Assembly (NCBI RefSeq): GCF_022524485.1
Contig: NZ_JAKXMK010000007.1
Coordinates: forward strand, 62,001 to 126,000
DNA length: 64,000 nt
Origin: Pseudonocardia alaniniphila
GTDB lineage: Bacteria > Actinomycetota > Actinomycetes > Mycobacteriales > Pseudonocardiaceae
Direction: 5' to 3'
The position numbers were made by a program, and so were the translations under genes. Positions 1 through 7,862 of the stretch are shown here, one piece after another. Below the pieces are notes generated by a model. It did not search any database, had not been told where the DNA came from, and saw only the letters and a program-made list of their open reading frames with translations. The first letter of the stretch is position 1; every line of letters starts with the position of its first letter.

Positions 1-12
1 CCGTTCGTCGCG

Positions 13-567
13 TCAGGGAGCGAACACGCAGAATTCGTTGCCCTCGGGATCAGCGAGGACGTGCCAGCCGATGTCGCCGTCGGGCGGGCGCAGGAGGCGC
101 GCACCGGCGGCGAGCAGCGCCTCGAGATCGTCGCTTGTCACGTCGATGTGCACGCGGTTCTTGGCGGTCTTCGCGTCGGGGCTCGGGTTGACCACGAGCC
201 ACTCGAAGGGCGCCCCGGGGACCTCGCCCAACGCCCAGCTGCTCCCGTCGTCGGAGGTGAGCCTGCCTCCGAGCAGCCGCGCCCACCACGTCGCCACGGC
301 GCGAGGGTCGTTCGCGTCCAGGACCAGCTCGTAGAGCCGCTGGCCGGGTGGTTCGGCCCGGACGAACGCGCAGAACTCCCCGCCGCCCGGGGCGGCCATC
401 ACGGTCCACGGCAGCGTGTCGTCGAGCACCGAGGCGCCGAGCTCCACGAGCTCGGCGACGGATCCGGTGTGGATGTCCAGGTGCAGACGGTTCTTCGCGG
501 TCTTCGGTTCGGGGACCGCGCCGATCCACACCGTCTGCTGGGGGTCCGCGCCCGAGAGGCGCACCAC
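13..567 (-). CDS. VOC (glyoxalase-like) family protein, 5' end apparently frameshifted
   Basis: Two tandem glyoxalase/bleomycin-resistance (VOC) modules; the substrate cannot be inferred. The C-terminal module shows KTAKNRVHIDV and ends DPEGNEFCVFAP. The N-terminal module repeats these as KTAKNRLHLDI and GGGEFCAFV. The only in-frame start is GTG at 567, which removes the first strand of module 1. The same frame stays open upstream to 714 and encodes LDTGDLGRAGRFWSAAL, a classic first VOC strand. An ATG at 686 in another frame reads MTTGPLAA and then stops at 662-660. Restoring one base near 660-663 joins them into one protein of about 225 residues. As written, the gene is 5'-truncated (184 aa). 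Family is certain; real decay versus sequencing error is open. Confidence 0.8.
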   Translation of the reverse strand: MVRLSGADPQQTVWIGAVPEPKTAKNRLHLDIHTGSVAELVELGASVLDDTLPWTVMAAPGGGEFCAFVRAEPPGQRLYELVLDANDPRAVATWWARLLGGRLTSDDGSSWALGEVPGAPFEWLVVNPSPDAKTAKNRVHIDVTSDDLEALLAAGARLLRPPDGDIGWHVLADPEGNEFCVFAP

Positions 568-714
568 CGAATCGCTGTGCGGGTGGCTCTCGAGTCGCAG
601 AGCCGCCGACCAGAACCGGCCCGCTCGCCCGAGATCCCCGGTGTCGAGGGAGAGATCCTTTAGGCGGCGAGCGGGCCGGTGGTCATCGTCGAACGATAAG
701 GCTCCGACCGGAGG

Positions 715-1467
715 TCAGCGCTGCTTGCGGTAGTGCACGGTCCGGTCGTTCAGCGGCTGCAACTCACGCGCGTTGCCCTTGGGGAAGAGCTCCTCGAGGC
801 CCTCGACGGACGAGTCCGTGACCGCACGGTGCTGGCGCAGCACCAGCCAGGACACGCCCTCGGTGTAGGGGGCGGTGGTCAGGGAGCCGTCGTAGCGGAA
901 CGTGGAGAGGTCGTCGGGGAACGCCCTGCTGAGATCGACGCTGACCTCGACCTCCTTGCCGCACTCTTCGGGGAGTGTGTGCAGCACGGCGTCCTGCAGC
1001 GTGCCGCCGCGTCCGCCGCCAGTGAGGAACAGGCCGACGACGAGTGTCTCCCCCTTTGGTCCACGGTGGACGAAGTGCTGCTCGATCGGGAAGTGGTGGT
1101 CATCCAGCACGTGCTCGGAGGGCGTGTGGAAGTGGAACTGCAGCAGTTCGTAGCGCACGCCGTCGAGGTGCACCGCCGCGGTACCGGCCGGCACCTCCGC
1201 CTCCACCGTCTCCTCCGGACCGCGGGTGGTGCAGCCTGCCGGGTCGTCGGCGTCGCGGCTGATGTAGTGGACGCGCAGGTCGACGTGATCCGGGTAGTCG
1301 ACGACGAGCTCGGGAAGCTCGGGGGCGTCGACGGCGGAGCGGGATCGGATGGCGATCGGGGTCTGGTGGGGCTGGCCCGCCAGCGCCACGGATGTGGACG
1401 AGGCGATCATCGCCGCCGCGGCGACTCCGGGCACGCCGATCAGGAACGACCGTCGGGAGTGGGTCAC
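715..1467 (-). CDS. Alpha-type carbonic anhydrase, Tat-exported
   Basis: Predicted to hydrate CO2 to bicarbonate outside the cytoplasmic membrane (250 aa). The N-terminus THSRRSFLIG is a twin-arginine motif followed by a hydrophobic stretch ending ALAGQ, so export in folded form is likely. The alpha-carbonic-anhydrase signature QFHFHTPSEH supplies two zinc histidines, and the third is in EQHFVHR. The C-terminal sequence around ELQPLNDRTVHY matches the family's last conserved strand. The GTG at 1467 is chosen because GGAGG lies 8 nt upstream and the Tat motif follows immediately; longer frames upstream lack a ribosome site. It stands alone between the VOC gene and the AraC regulator, with no evident operon. 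Confidence 0.9.
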   Translation of the reverse strand: MTHSRRSFLIGVPGVAAAAMIASSTSVALAGQPHQTPIAIRSRSAVDAPELPELVVDYPDHVDLRVHYISRDADDPAGCTTRGPEETVEAEVPAGTAAVHLDGVRYELLQFHFHTPSEHVLDDHHFPIEQHFVHRGPKGETLVVGLFLTGGGRGGTLQDAVLHTLPEECGKEVEVSVDLSRAFPDDLSTFRYDGSLTTAPYTEGVSWLVLRQHRAVTDSSVEGLEELFPKGNARELQPLNDRTVHYRKQR

Positions 1468-1589
1468 GTTTCTGTTCCTCCAGATAGGTGAGGTTCGCCC
1501 TTGTTCGCCCGTTTGGAGGATACCCAGTGTGCGACGTGCAACATCGATCTTCCACCGGTTGGGGGAATCGACCCCTTCCGGCGTGTGGG

Positions 1590-2594
1590 TCAGATGCCGG
1601 GACGTGTGGCGCTCACCGGAGCGCGATCCCGTGCCGACGCGCTGGGTGGAACGCCGATGACCCGCTTGTATGCGCGGCTGAACGCGGCCTCGGACCGGTA
1701 TCCCAACCGCCCGGCGACCTCGGCGACGGTGGCGCCGTCCTCGGCGAGGAAGGTGCGGGCGGTCTGCATCCGCCACCGCGTGAGGTACCGCATCGCGGGC
1801 TCGTCGACGAGCTCGGTGAAGCGTGCCGCGAAGGCCGAGCGCGACATGGCCAGCTCGTTCGCCAGTGACGCCACGGTCCAGTCGCGGGCAGGGTCACGGT
1901 GGATCAGTGAGATCGCCCGTCCGATCTGCCGGTCGCGCAGCGCTCCGAGCCAGCCGCGCTGGGCCGCGGGGTCGGTCTCGATCCAGCTGCGCAGGGCCTG
2001 GATGACGAGGACGTCCGACAGCCGCGTGATGATCGCCTCTCCGCCCGGCCGCATCTCGGCGGCCTCCGCCGCGACCAGCCGCAGGGTGCTCTGCATCCAC
2101 TCCGCCTGCGGGGAGGCCGACGGACCCAGGTGGATCACCACCGGCAGTACGGGGAGGATGTGGTGCGCGGCCGGATGGTCGAGCCGCACGGCCCCGCACA
2201 CCAGCGTGGTCGCGGCGCCTCCGCCACCGTGGCGCAGGATCGCGTACCGGTTCTGGAACTCGTGTTCCAAGCCAGTTACGTCCGGCGTGATGACGCCCGG
2301 TCCGCTGCGCAACACGTGCCCTCGCCCGTTCGGCACGAGGGCCAGGTCGCCCTGCTGCAGCCAGCGCGGCTCCGCCCCCTCGACATCCAGTCGGCAGCGG
2401 CCCGCGGTGACGACGTGGAACCACATGCAGTCGGCCCACGCGGGCATGGTGAGGCCCCACGGCTCGGTGAGCTCCGAGCGGCAGTAGAAGCTCCCGGTGA
2501 CGCGCAGGAAGTGCAGCGCCTCCCCGAGTGGGTCCTCGGCATGGAGGCGGTCGTCGAACGGCACGGGCCGAGTGTGCGGCGCCCCACGTCCCAT
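1590..2594 (-). CDS. AraC-family transcriptional regulator with cupin sensor domain
   Basis: 334 aa. The N-terminal part (about residues 20-200) is an AraC-type cupin ligand-binding domain (WFHVVTAGRCRLDVEG, LQQGDLALVPNGRGH). The C-terminal 100 residues form the double helix-turn-helix, with DWTVASLANELAMSRSAFAARF and the second helix ATVAEVAGRLGYRSEAAFSR. This resembles regulators of the 'cupin domain-containing AraC' type that control oxidoreductase genes. The gene is divergent from the NmrA-like/DUF1772 pair, and two 15-bp direct repeats lie in the shared promoter region, starting 14 bp upstream of this ATG. That suggests it controls both itself and its neighbours. The effector is unknown. 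The ATG at 2594 has only a weak ribosome site, so a slightly internal start remains possible. Confidence 0.9.
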   Translation of the reverse strand: MGRGAPHTRPVPFDDRLHAEDPLGEALHFLRVTGSFYCRSELTEPWGLTMPAWADCMWFHVVTAGRCRLDVEGAEPRWLQQGDLALVPNGRGHVLRSGPGVITPDVTGLEHEFQNRYAILRHGGGGAATTLVCGAVRLDHPAAHHILPVLPVVIHLGPSASPQAEWMQSTLRLVAAEAAEMRPGGEAIITRLSDVLVIQALRSWIETDPAAQRGWLGALRDRQIGRAISLIHRDPARDWTVASLANELAMSRSAFAARFTELVDEPAMRYLTRWRMQTARTFLAEDGATVAEVAGRLGYRSEAAFSRAYKRVIGVPPSASARDRAPVSATRPGI

Positions 2595-2607
2595 CGTCCA
2601 GACGATC

Positions 2608-2685
2608 TGGACGAACGAGCACGGATCGGCGACTCATGAGCATGGAAGGTCCTGCAGCCCTCCCCGAGAGTGGACGAACAAGCAC
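2608..2685. promoter_or_regulatory. Candidate AraC operator: two 15-bp direct repeats
   Basis: TGGACGAACGAGCAC (2608-2622) and TGGACGAACAAGCAC (2671-2685) differ at one position. They lie exactly 63 bp apart, six helical turns, in the 114-bp gap between the divergent AraC regulator and the NmrA-like gene. The first copy is also the right arm of an inverted repeat CGTCCAG-N5-CTGGACG (2596-2614). AraC proteins typically bind direct repeats on one face of the helix, so this is the likely autoregulatory site. Confidence 0.6.
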
Positions 2686-2708
2686 AACGGGCTCAATGGA
2701 GGGCAATC

Positions 2709-3593
2709 ATGATCACGGTGATGGGGGCGACCGGGCAGGTCGGCCGGCAGATCACGCAGCGACTGCTGGAGGCGGGGGAACAGGTCCGTGCCATCGGCCG
2801 CAACCCCCGTGCACTGGCAGCGCTGGCCGCGGCCGGCGCCGAGACATGGGCGGGAGACGCGGCCGACGCCGAGTTCCTGGCGCGTGCGTTCCGCGGCGCC
2901 GACGCCGTGCACACGCTGCTTCCCTACGACCCGACCTCGGCGGACTTCCGAGCGGAGCAGCAGCGACTCGGTGAAGCGATCGTCGCGGCGGTGCAGGGGG
3001 CGGGGGTCCGGCGTGTCGTGGCACTGAGCAGCATCGGTGCCGACGTCCCGACGGGCACGGGGTTCATCGCGAGCCTGCACGACCAGGAGCAGCGCCTGCG
3101 TCGGCTGACCGGGGTCGATCTGCTCTTCCTGCGGCCCGGCGTGTTCTTCGAGAGCATCACGGCCGCCGCGGACACGGCCCGGACCCTCGGCGTCAACGCG
3201 GATGCCGTGGCGCCCGAGGTGCCGGTGCCGATGATCGCGACCCAGGACGTCGGGGCGGCGGCGGCCGCGGCGCTCGTGGCGCGGGACTGGCGCGGAGTGC
3301 AGGTGCGTGAGCTGCACGGCCCGTGCGACCTCACCTACACCGAGGCCACGAGCATCCTCGGCGCGGCGATCGATCTCCCCGGCCTGCAGTACGTCCGGCT
3401 GCCGGATGCGGAGATGGCGGACGCGCTCGTGCAGGCCGGCTTCTCACGGGACTGTGCCGAGCTGCACGTGGAGATGGGGCGCGCCTTGTCCGACGGGACC
3501 ATCACACCTCTCGCGGCCCGCACCCCGGAAACCATCTCCCCCACCCGATTCGAGGCGATTGTCGGGGATCTGGTCCAGGATCGGGCGGCATGA
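2709..3593 (+). CDS. NmrA-like NAD(P)-binding oxidoreductase
   Basis: 294 aa atypical short-chain dehydrogenase of the NmrA/quinone-reductase-2 type. The N-terminal Rossmann motif is GATGQVGRQI (residues 6-15), followed by the dinucleotide-specificity region AIGRNPRAL. The conserved VVALSSIGAD strand precedes FIASLHDQEQRLR, in place of the SDR YxxxK motif, as usual in this family. Such proteins reduce quinones or sense NADP(H); no substrate is evident. The ATG at 2709 follows GGAGGG at 2698-2703. It overlaps the DUF1772 gene by 4 nt and is likely controlled by the divergent AraC protein. Confidence 0.88.
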   Translation: MITVMGATGQVGRQITQRLLEAGEQVRAIGRNPRALAALAAAGAETWAGDAADAEFLARAFRGADAVHTLLPYDPTSADFRAEQQRLGEAIVAAVQGAGVRRVVALSSIGADVPTGTGFIASLHDQEQRLRRLTGVDLLFLRPGVFFESITAAADTARTLGVNADAVAPEVPVPMIATQDVGAAAAAALVARDWRGVQVRELHGPCDLTYTEATSILGAAIDLPGLQYVRLPDAEMADALVQAGFSRDCAELHVEMGRALSDGTITPLAARTPETISPTRFEAIVGDLVQDRAA

Positions 3594-4066
3594 TGATCGA
3601 CTCAGTGCCTCCCGGTGCCACCGTGGTCGCCGCCGTCGGGTCCGGTCTGATGGCCGGCCTCTTCTTCGCCTTCTCCGCCGCGGTCATGCCCGGGCTGCGC
3701 AGGTTGCGGCCCGAGGTCGGCGCCGCTGCCATGCAGGCGATCAACAGGGCGATCCTCAACCCGGTGTTCGGCGTGGTCTTCGGTGGAACACCGCTGCTGT
3801 GCCTCCTGCTGGCGGTGGCCGCGCCGTTCTCGGCCCGGACCGGCGCCGGGTGGATCGTGGCGGGTGCCGTGCTCCACGTCGTCGGTTCCTTCGTGTTGAC
3901 CATGGTGGCGAACGTCCCCCTCAACAACCGGCTCGACGCTGCCGACCCGGACAGCCCGGCCGGTGCCGCGGTCTGGGCCGACTACCTCGTGCGATGGACC
4001 GCGTGGAACCACGTCCGCACGGCTCTGTGCACAGTGGCCACGGCGGCGCTCGCACTCGCGGTGTGA
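3590..4066 (+). CDS. DUF1772 (anthrone-oxygenase-like) membrane protein
   Basis: 158 aa with four hydrophobic segments (about residues 10-30, 55-75, 83-103 and 135-155). The conserved NxxLNNRL signature is seen as NVPLNNRLDAA, followed by WADYLVRWTAWNHVRT. This pattern defines the DUF1772/anthrone oxygenase-like family of small membrane proteins found beside NmrA-like oxidoreductases in actinobacteria. The start ATG at 3590 overlaps the upstream stop codon (ATGA), so translation is coupled and the two products probably act together. The enzymatic reaction, if any, is unknown. A second ATG at 3593 is an equally possible start. Confidence 0.85.
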   Translation: MMIDSVPPGATVVAAVGSGLMAGLFFAFSAAVMPGLRRLRPEVGAAAMQAINRAILNPVFGVVFGGTPLLCLLLAVAAPFSARTGAGWIVAGAVLHVVGSFVLTMVANVPLNNRLDAADPDSPAGAAVWADYLVRWTAWNHVRTALCTVATAALALAV

Positions 4067-4122
4067 ATTGTCCAATCCGCCGCGGCCCCGGCGCATAGCG
4101 ACAATAGGTGGCAGAATTGCGC

Positions 4123-4160
4123 CGCCGATCTCCTGTTAGTCTGATGATAGGAGATCGGCG
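4123..4160. promoter_or_regulatory. Perfect 12-bp inverted repeat between DUF1772 and flavoprotein genes
   Basis: CGCCGATCTCCT (4123-4134) and AGGAGATCGGCG (4149-4160) are perfect inverted arms separated by 14 nt. The element ends 62 bp before the acyl-CoA-dehydrogenase-like start and 56 bp after the previous stop. A short T run (TTTT) follows about 9 nt downstream, so it could be a terminator for the upstream operon, an operator for the downstream gene, or both. Confidence 0.5.
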
Positions 4161-4222
4161 CGCGACGATTTTGTGAGGGATGGGCCGGTTGATATGGTGT
4201 GCCGGAATCAGCGGAGTCGTCG

Positions 4223-5395
4223 ATGAGTGACCGCTTCGGACTCGTATCCTGCGCGGAAGCTCTCCGGCCGCTGCTTTCGAGCAACGCCGCGCAGGGAGCA
4301 GCCGAACGTCGCATCACCGATACCGGCATCAGAGCTCTCGCGGAAGCCGGCCTGTTCAAGGTGACGCTGCCCGCGCGGTACGGGGGTCACGAGGCCGGTA
4401 TCCGCACGCTGCTCGAGGTGGCTGCGGCGGTGGCGCACGGCGACGGCGCGGCGGGCTGGGTGGTGTCACTGGCCAATGTCTGCGGCTGGATCGTGGCCCT
4501 GTGTCCCGGCCGCACCCAGGACGAAGTGTTCGGGGCCGACCCGGAGGCACGGATCTGCGGCTCCGTCGCGCCGGCCGGCAGCGGCGTCGCCGCGGAGGGC
4601 GGAGTACGGCTGTCCGGCCGCTGGTCCTATGTCTCCGGCTCGCTCCACGCGCAGTGGGCGCTGCTCGGGTTCAACCTCGTCGACGAGAACGGCGAGATCG
4701 TCGATGGCCGGATCGCCCTCGTCCCCGCGACGGACTACGCGGTCTCGGACACGTGGTTCATGGCCGGGATGCGGGCCACGGGAAGCAACACCGTCACCGC
4801 GGAGGACGTGTTCGTGCCGGCGCACCGCGTGCTGTCGCGGGCGAGATTGGCCGAGGGCGACTACCCCACCGAGTACGAGGACGAGGTGCCCTATCGCTCG
4901 TCCTGGTCCCCGATGCTCAGGATGGCGCTCCTCGGCCCGGTTCTGGGGATGGGGCGTGCGGCACTCGATCACGTGCGGGACGCCGCGGGCACGAAGGGAA
5001 TGTTCGGCACCGTGTTCACCCGGCAGGCCGACTCCGCCGGGTTCCAGATGCAGCTCGCCGAAGCCGCGCTACGGATCGACACCGCACACCTGCACGCGCG
5101 ACGAGCGGCCGACGACATCGAGGAATACGCCGCACGCGGGGAGCAGCCCGCGTTCCCGGCGCGGGCGCGGATGCGGGCTGACATGAGCCTGGCCGCGAGC
5201 CAGGTGGTCGAAGCGATCAACATGCTGCTCAACGTGCACGGTTCCGCCGGCTTCGCCGACGCCAGCGCGCTGCAGCGGATCTGGCAGGACGCGAACGTCG
5301 CCGCGCGGCACGCGTCGCTCCTGCCCGGCATCAGCTACGAGGTCTACGGCAAGGCACTCCTGGGCGTCACGAACGACGTTGCAACCACCGTCTAG
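4223..5395 (+). CDS. Acyl-CoA dehydrogenase-fold flavoprotein (group D monooxygenase-like)
   Basis: 390 aa with the full acyl-CoA-dehydrogenase fold: an N-terminal helical domain (LAEAGLFKVTLPARYGG), a central beta domain (LSGRWSYVSGSLHAQWAL, MRATGSNTVTAEDVFVP) and a C-terminal helical domain ending in NVAARHASLLPG. The catalytic Glu of true acyl-CoA dehydrogenases is not apparent, and the HxSLLPG-type C-terminus is typical of two-component FMNH2-dependent hydroxylases such as HsaA- or ActVA-type enzymes. Oxygenation of an aromatic or polycyclic substrate with an external flavin reductase is therefore more likely than acyl-CoA oxidation. ATG 4223 has GGAG 6 nt upstream; an alternative GTG lies at 4199. 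No flavin reductase gene is adjacent. Confidence 0.85.
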   Translation: MSDRFGLVSCAEALRPLLSSNAAQGAAERRITDTGIRALAEAGLFKVTLPARYGGHEAGIRTLLEVAAAVAHGDGAAGWVVSLANVCGWIVALCPGRTQDEVFGADPEARICGSVAPAGSGVAAEGGVRLSGRWSYVSGSLHAQWALLGFNLVDENGEIVDGRIALVPATDYAVSDTWFMAGMRATGSNTVTAEDVFVPAHRVLSRARLAEGDYPTEYEDEVPYRSSWSPMLRMALLGPVLGMGRAALDHVRDAAGTKGMFGTVFTRQADSAGFQMQLAEAALRIDTAHLHARRAADDIEEYAARGEQPAFPARARMRADMSLAASQVVEAINMLLNVHGSAGFADASALQRIWQDANVAARHASLLPGISYEVYGKALLGVTNDVATTV

Positions 5396-5460
5396 GCCCG
5401 CGGCTCGCCTCTCCGAACCGCTGACCTGCTCCCCTTCCCGGCGATACGTGAGGAACGATC

Positions 5461-6261
5461 ATGTGGTTGAGCTCGCGTGCCTCCATGGCACGCACCATCG
5501 GACTGGCACTGCTCGCGTCGGCCGTCGGTGCGGTGACCATGGCGGGCCCGGCGGACGCGATTTCCCACGGGGAGGAGGTGCCGAACGGGGCCTACCCGTT
5601 CTCGGTCTCGCTGTCGATGCCGAAGATCGTGCAATCCAACGGCACCTCGTACGCCAGCGCTTGTTCGGGTGCCCTGATCGCTCCACAGTGGATAATCACG
5701 GCGGGCCACTGCTTCCACGACGGTGAGCGCAACCGCGTCAGCGGACCACCCCGCTACTCCGTGGCAGCCACGGTGGGGCAGGACACCTTGTCGGGCGACA
5801 ACGGAACCACGCTCGATGTCGTCGACGTCGTGCAGAACGAGCACGCCGACGTGGCGCTCGCCCGGCTCGCGAAGCGGGTGCAGAACGTGGAGCCCCTCCA
5901 GATCAGCGGGAGCGCACCGGCCCCCGGCGACATCGTCCGGCTGGTCGGATGGGGAGCGACCGACGCCGACGGCGACGTGACGACCCGGCCCGACTACAAG
6001 CAGACCGGCGTGTTCACCGTGTCCCGGGTGTCCGACACCGAGGTGTTCATGAAGGGGAGCAGCCCCAGCCCGTTGACCACCGCGTGCTCCTACGACTCCG
6101 GTGCGCCCTACTTCAGCGAAGGCAAGGGCGGGTCGTACCAACTGGTGGCCACCGAGATCGGCGGGCCCCCGTGCCCCCACGAGTCCGATGAGACCACGGC
6201 CCGCTCCGACGTACTCCAGAGCTGGATCCAGGACGAGATCGCCGCAGACCGAACGCAGTAG
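5461..6261 (+). CDS. Secreted trypsin-like (S1) serine protease
   Basis: 266 aa. A signal peptide spans about residues 1-33 (LALLASAVGAVTMAGPADA). The catalytic His is in ITAGHC (about residue 82), the Asp in HADVALARL, and the Ser in YDSGAPYF, a variant of the canonical GDSGGP. Cysteines in SACSGAL, AGHC, TACSYDSG and PPCPHE fit two disulfides. The propeptide is short or absent, because the mature-type start ISHGEEV resembles the trypsin N-terminus. It is not in an evident operon, and the 22-bp satellite begins immediately downstream. The Ala in place of the first Gly after the active Ser is unusual but occurs in some bacterial S1 proteases. Confidence 0.85.
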   Translation: MWLSSRASMARTIGLALLASAVGAVTMAGPADAISHGEEVPNGAYPFSVSLSMPKIVQSNGTSYASACSGALIAPQWIITAGHCFHDGERNRVSGPPRYSVAATVGQDTLSGDNGTTLDVVDVVQNEHADVALARLAKRVQNVEPLQISGSAPAPGDIVRLVGWGATDADGDVTTRPDYKQTGVFTVSRVSDTEVFMKGSSPSPLTTACSYDSGAPYFSEGKGGSYQLVATEIGGPPCPHESDETTARSDVLQSWIQDEIAADRTQ

Positions 6262-6284
6262 CCACCCGCGAGCAACCGCGTTCC

Positions 6285-6632
6285 AGCGCGAGCCGCCCGG
6301 CCCAGGCGCAGGTCGCTCGGCCGGGATTCGCGCGAGTCGCCCCGTTCCAGCGCTCGAATTCCCCTTATGTCAGTGTGCGAATTGCCCGGTCGGCGGGGGC
6401 GACTCGCTCGGGCGGCGTTGCGCGCGTCGCCCTGTTCCGGTGCGCGATCGCCCTTTTCGGGTGCGTGAGCCGCCCGGCTAGGTGCGCGAGTCGCCCGGCC
6501 GAGTTGCGCGGGTCGCCCTGTCTCGGTGCGCGAATTTCCTGACCTGGCTGCGCGACCCGCCCGATGCCAGTGAGCGAATCGGTGCACCGGGCTGCATGAG
6601 TCGCCCGATCCCGGGTGCACGCCCGGGCCGGT
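6285..6632. repeat. Degenerate tandem repeat, about 22 bp period, about 15 units
   Basis: This gene-free stretch between the protease and the membrane-protein pair (6262-6747) is filled by imperfect units of 20-25 bp with consensus roughly GCGCGAGTCGCCCGGTYCCGGT. Clear units begin near 6330, 6419, 6441, 6461, 6483, 6505, 6527 and 6549. The period is not a multiple of three and drifts between units, so it is not coding. About two helical turns per unit would place the conserved GCGCGAGTCGCCC core on one DNA face. No known element is recognised. Confidence 0.75.
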
Positions 6633-6747
6633 ACTGGCGGCCGGCCCCCGGGAGTACGCGCGGGCAGCCCGACTACTCCCTCGGGTGCAGCCGCATCGCC
6701 GACCAGGACGGGACGACTGCGGGCGCCTCGAACCGCACGATGCGTCC

Positions 6748-7281
6748 ATGTCCGCACCGACCATCACTCCCGCGGAGCGGGCGCCGGTCTCCCGCGCTCG
6801 CGTCCGTCTGACCGGACGGCGACGCCGGGTGCTGCGCGCCGTGCACGTGGCCGTCGGCGTCGGCTGGCTCGGACTGGCCTGCGCGATGCTGACCCTCGGC
6901 CTCAGCGCCGCGCTCACCCGCGAGCCCGGCCTCGCCGGCGCCGCATACATGCTGATGGGCTACGTCGGCACGCGCACCATCGCGGGAATGGCGATCGCGA
7001 CTCTGCTCTCCGGCCTGGTGCTCTCGCTCGTCACTCCGTGGGGGCTGGTCCGGCACTGGTGGGTCGTCGTGAAGACCGTGCTCACGCTGGTCGTGATCGT
7101 GTCCGCCGTCGGGATCACGAACGGGTGGGTCGAGCGCGCCGCGGCGGCAGCGAACGACCCGGGTGGGCCCACGGCATGGCTGGTGGTCACCGGTTCGGTG
7201 GGGCACCTGCTGCTGCTGGCCGCGGCCACCCTGATCTCGGTCGACAAGCCGTGGGGGCGAACGCGGAAGGAGCAGCGGTGA
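6748..7281 (+). CDS. Integral membrane protein, paralogue of the next gene
   Basis: 177 aa with four predicted membrane segments (about residues 30-52, 65-88, 108-130 and 145-165). Its motifs LVRHWWVVVKTVLTLVVIV and DKPWGRTRK at the C-terminus recur almost identically in the following gene, so the pair arose by tandem duplication. The family resembles small DUF2269-like membrane proteins of actinobacteria; no function is known. The ATG at 6748 is chosen over a start at 6685 because the predicted N-terminus is then short and basic, as in its paralogue. It overlaps the next gene by 4 nt. Confidence 0.75.
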   Translation: MSAPTITPAERAPVSRARVRLTGRRRRVLRAVHVAVGVGWLGLACAMLTLGLSAALTREPGLAGAAYMLMGYVGTRTIAGMAIATLLSGLVLSLVTPWGLVRHWWVVVKTVLTLVVIVSAVGITNGWVERAAAAANDPGGPTAWLVVTGSVGHLLLLAAATLISVDKPWGRTRKEQR

Positions 7282-7787
7282 CGACAGCGACGAGGACCCG
7301 TCCACGGGCGCAGGTCGGCCGGGGAACGCGACGCGCGCTGCTCGTGGCGCACATCGTGGCCTCGGGGGCGTGGATCGGGATCGACGTCGTTCTCGGCGTC
7401 CTGGTGTTCACCGCGCTGTCGGCCGACCCGGCCGCCGCGGCCCTGTGCCTGCAGGTGCTGCCGCTGCTGTTCTGGCCGGTGCTCATCGCCGGCCTGGTCA
7501 GCCTCGTCACCGGGATCGCGCTGGGGCTGGGCACCCGCTACGGGCTGCTGCGGTACTGGTGGGTCGCGGTCAAGCTGGTGATCAATCTGGTTCTCGTTGT
7601 GCTCGTCGCGCTCGTCCTGCGTGGTGGCCTCGACGAGGCGGCCGTCCGCGGTGCCGCTGGTGGCCCGGACGCTGTGGAGGGCCTGGACACGCTGGCCTTC
7701 CCACCGGTTGTGTCGATCACTCTGCTCGTCACGGCCACGGTGCTCGCGGTCGTCAAGCCGTGGGGCCGGATTCGCCGATCCGCCTGA
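7278..7787 (+). CDS. Integral membrane protein, tandem paralogue
   Basis: 169 aa with four membrane segments. LLRYWWVAVKLVINLVLVV and the C-terminal VVKPWGRIRRSA mirror the preceding gene. The GTG at 7278 overlaps the upstream TGA (GTGA), so the two are translationally coupled and may form a heteromeric membrane protein. The N-terminus TTATRTRPRAQVGRGTRR is positively charged, predicting an inside N-terminus. Function unknown. Confidence 0.78.
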   Translation: MTTATRTRPRAQVGRGTRRALLVAHIVASGAWIGIDVVLGVLVFTALSADPAAAALCLQVLPLLFWPVLIAGLVSLVTGIALGLGTRYGLLRYWWVAVKLVINLVLVVLVALVLRGGLDEAAVRGAAGGPDAVEGLDTLAFPPVVSITLLVTATVLAVVKPWGRIRRSA

Positions 7788-7862
7788 CGGGCCGGCGGCA
7801 CCGGAGCATGACGACGTCCCGGAGGCCCTGGCAGTGTGGGGCGGCCTGACGAAGGGGGACTC

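Noticed and set aside
6262..6747. Protein-coding repeat gene in the 22-bp satellite
   Set aside because: The unit length drifts and is not a multiple of three, so no frame is maintained across the array.
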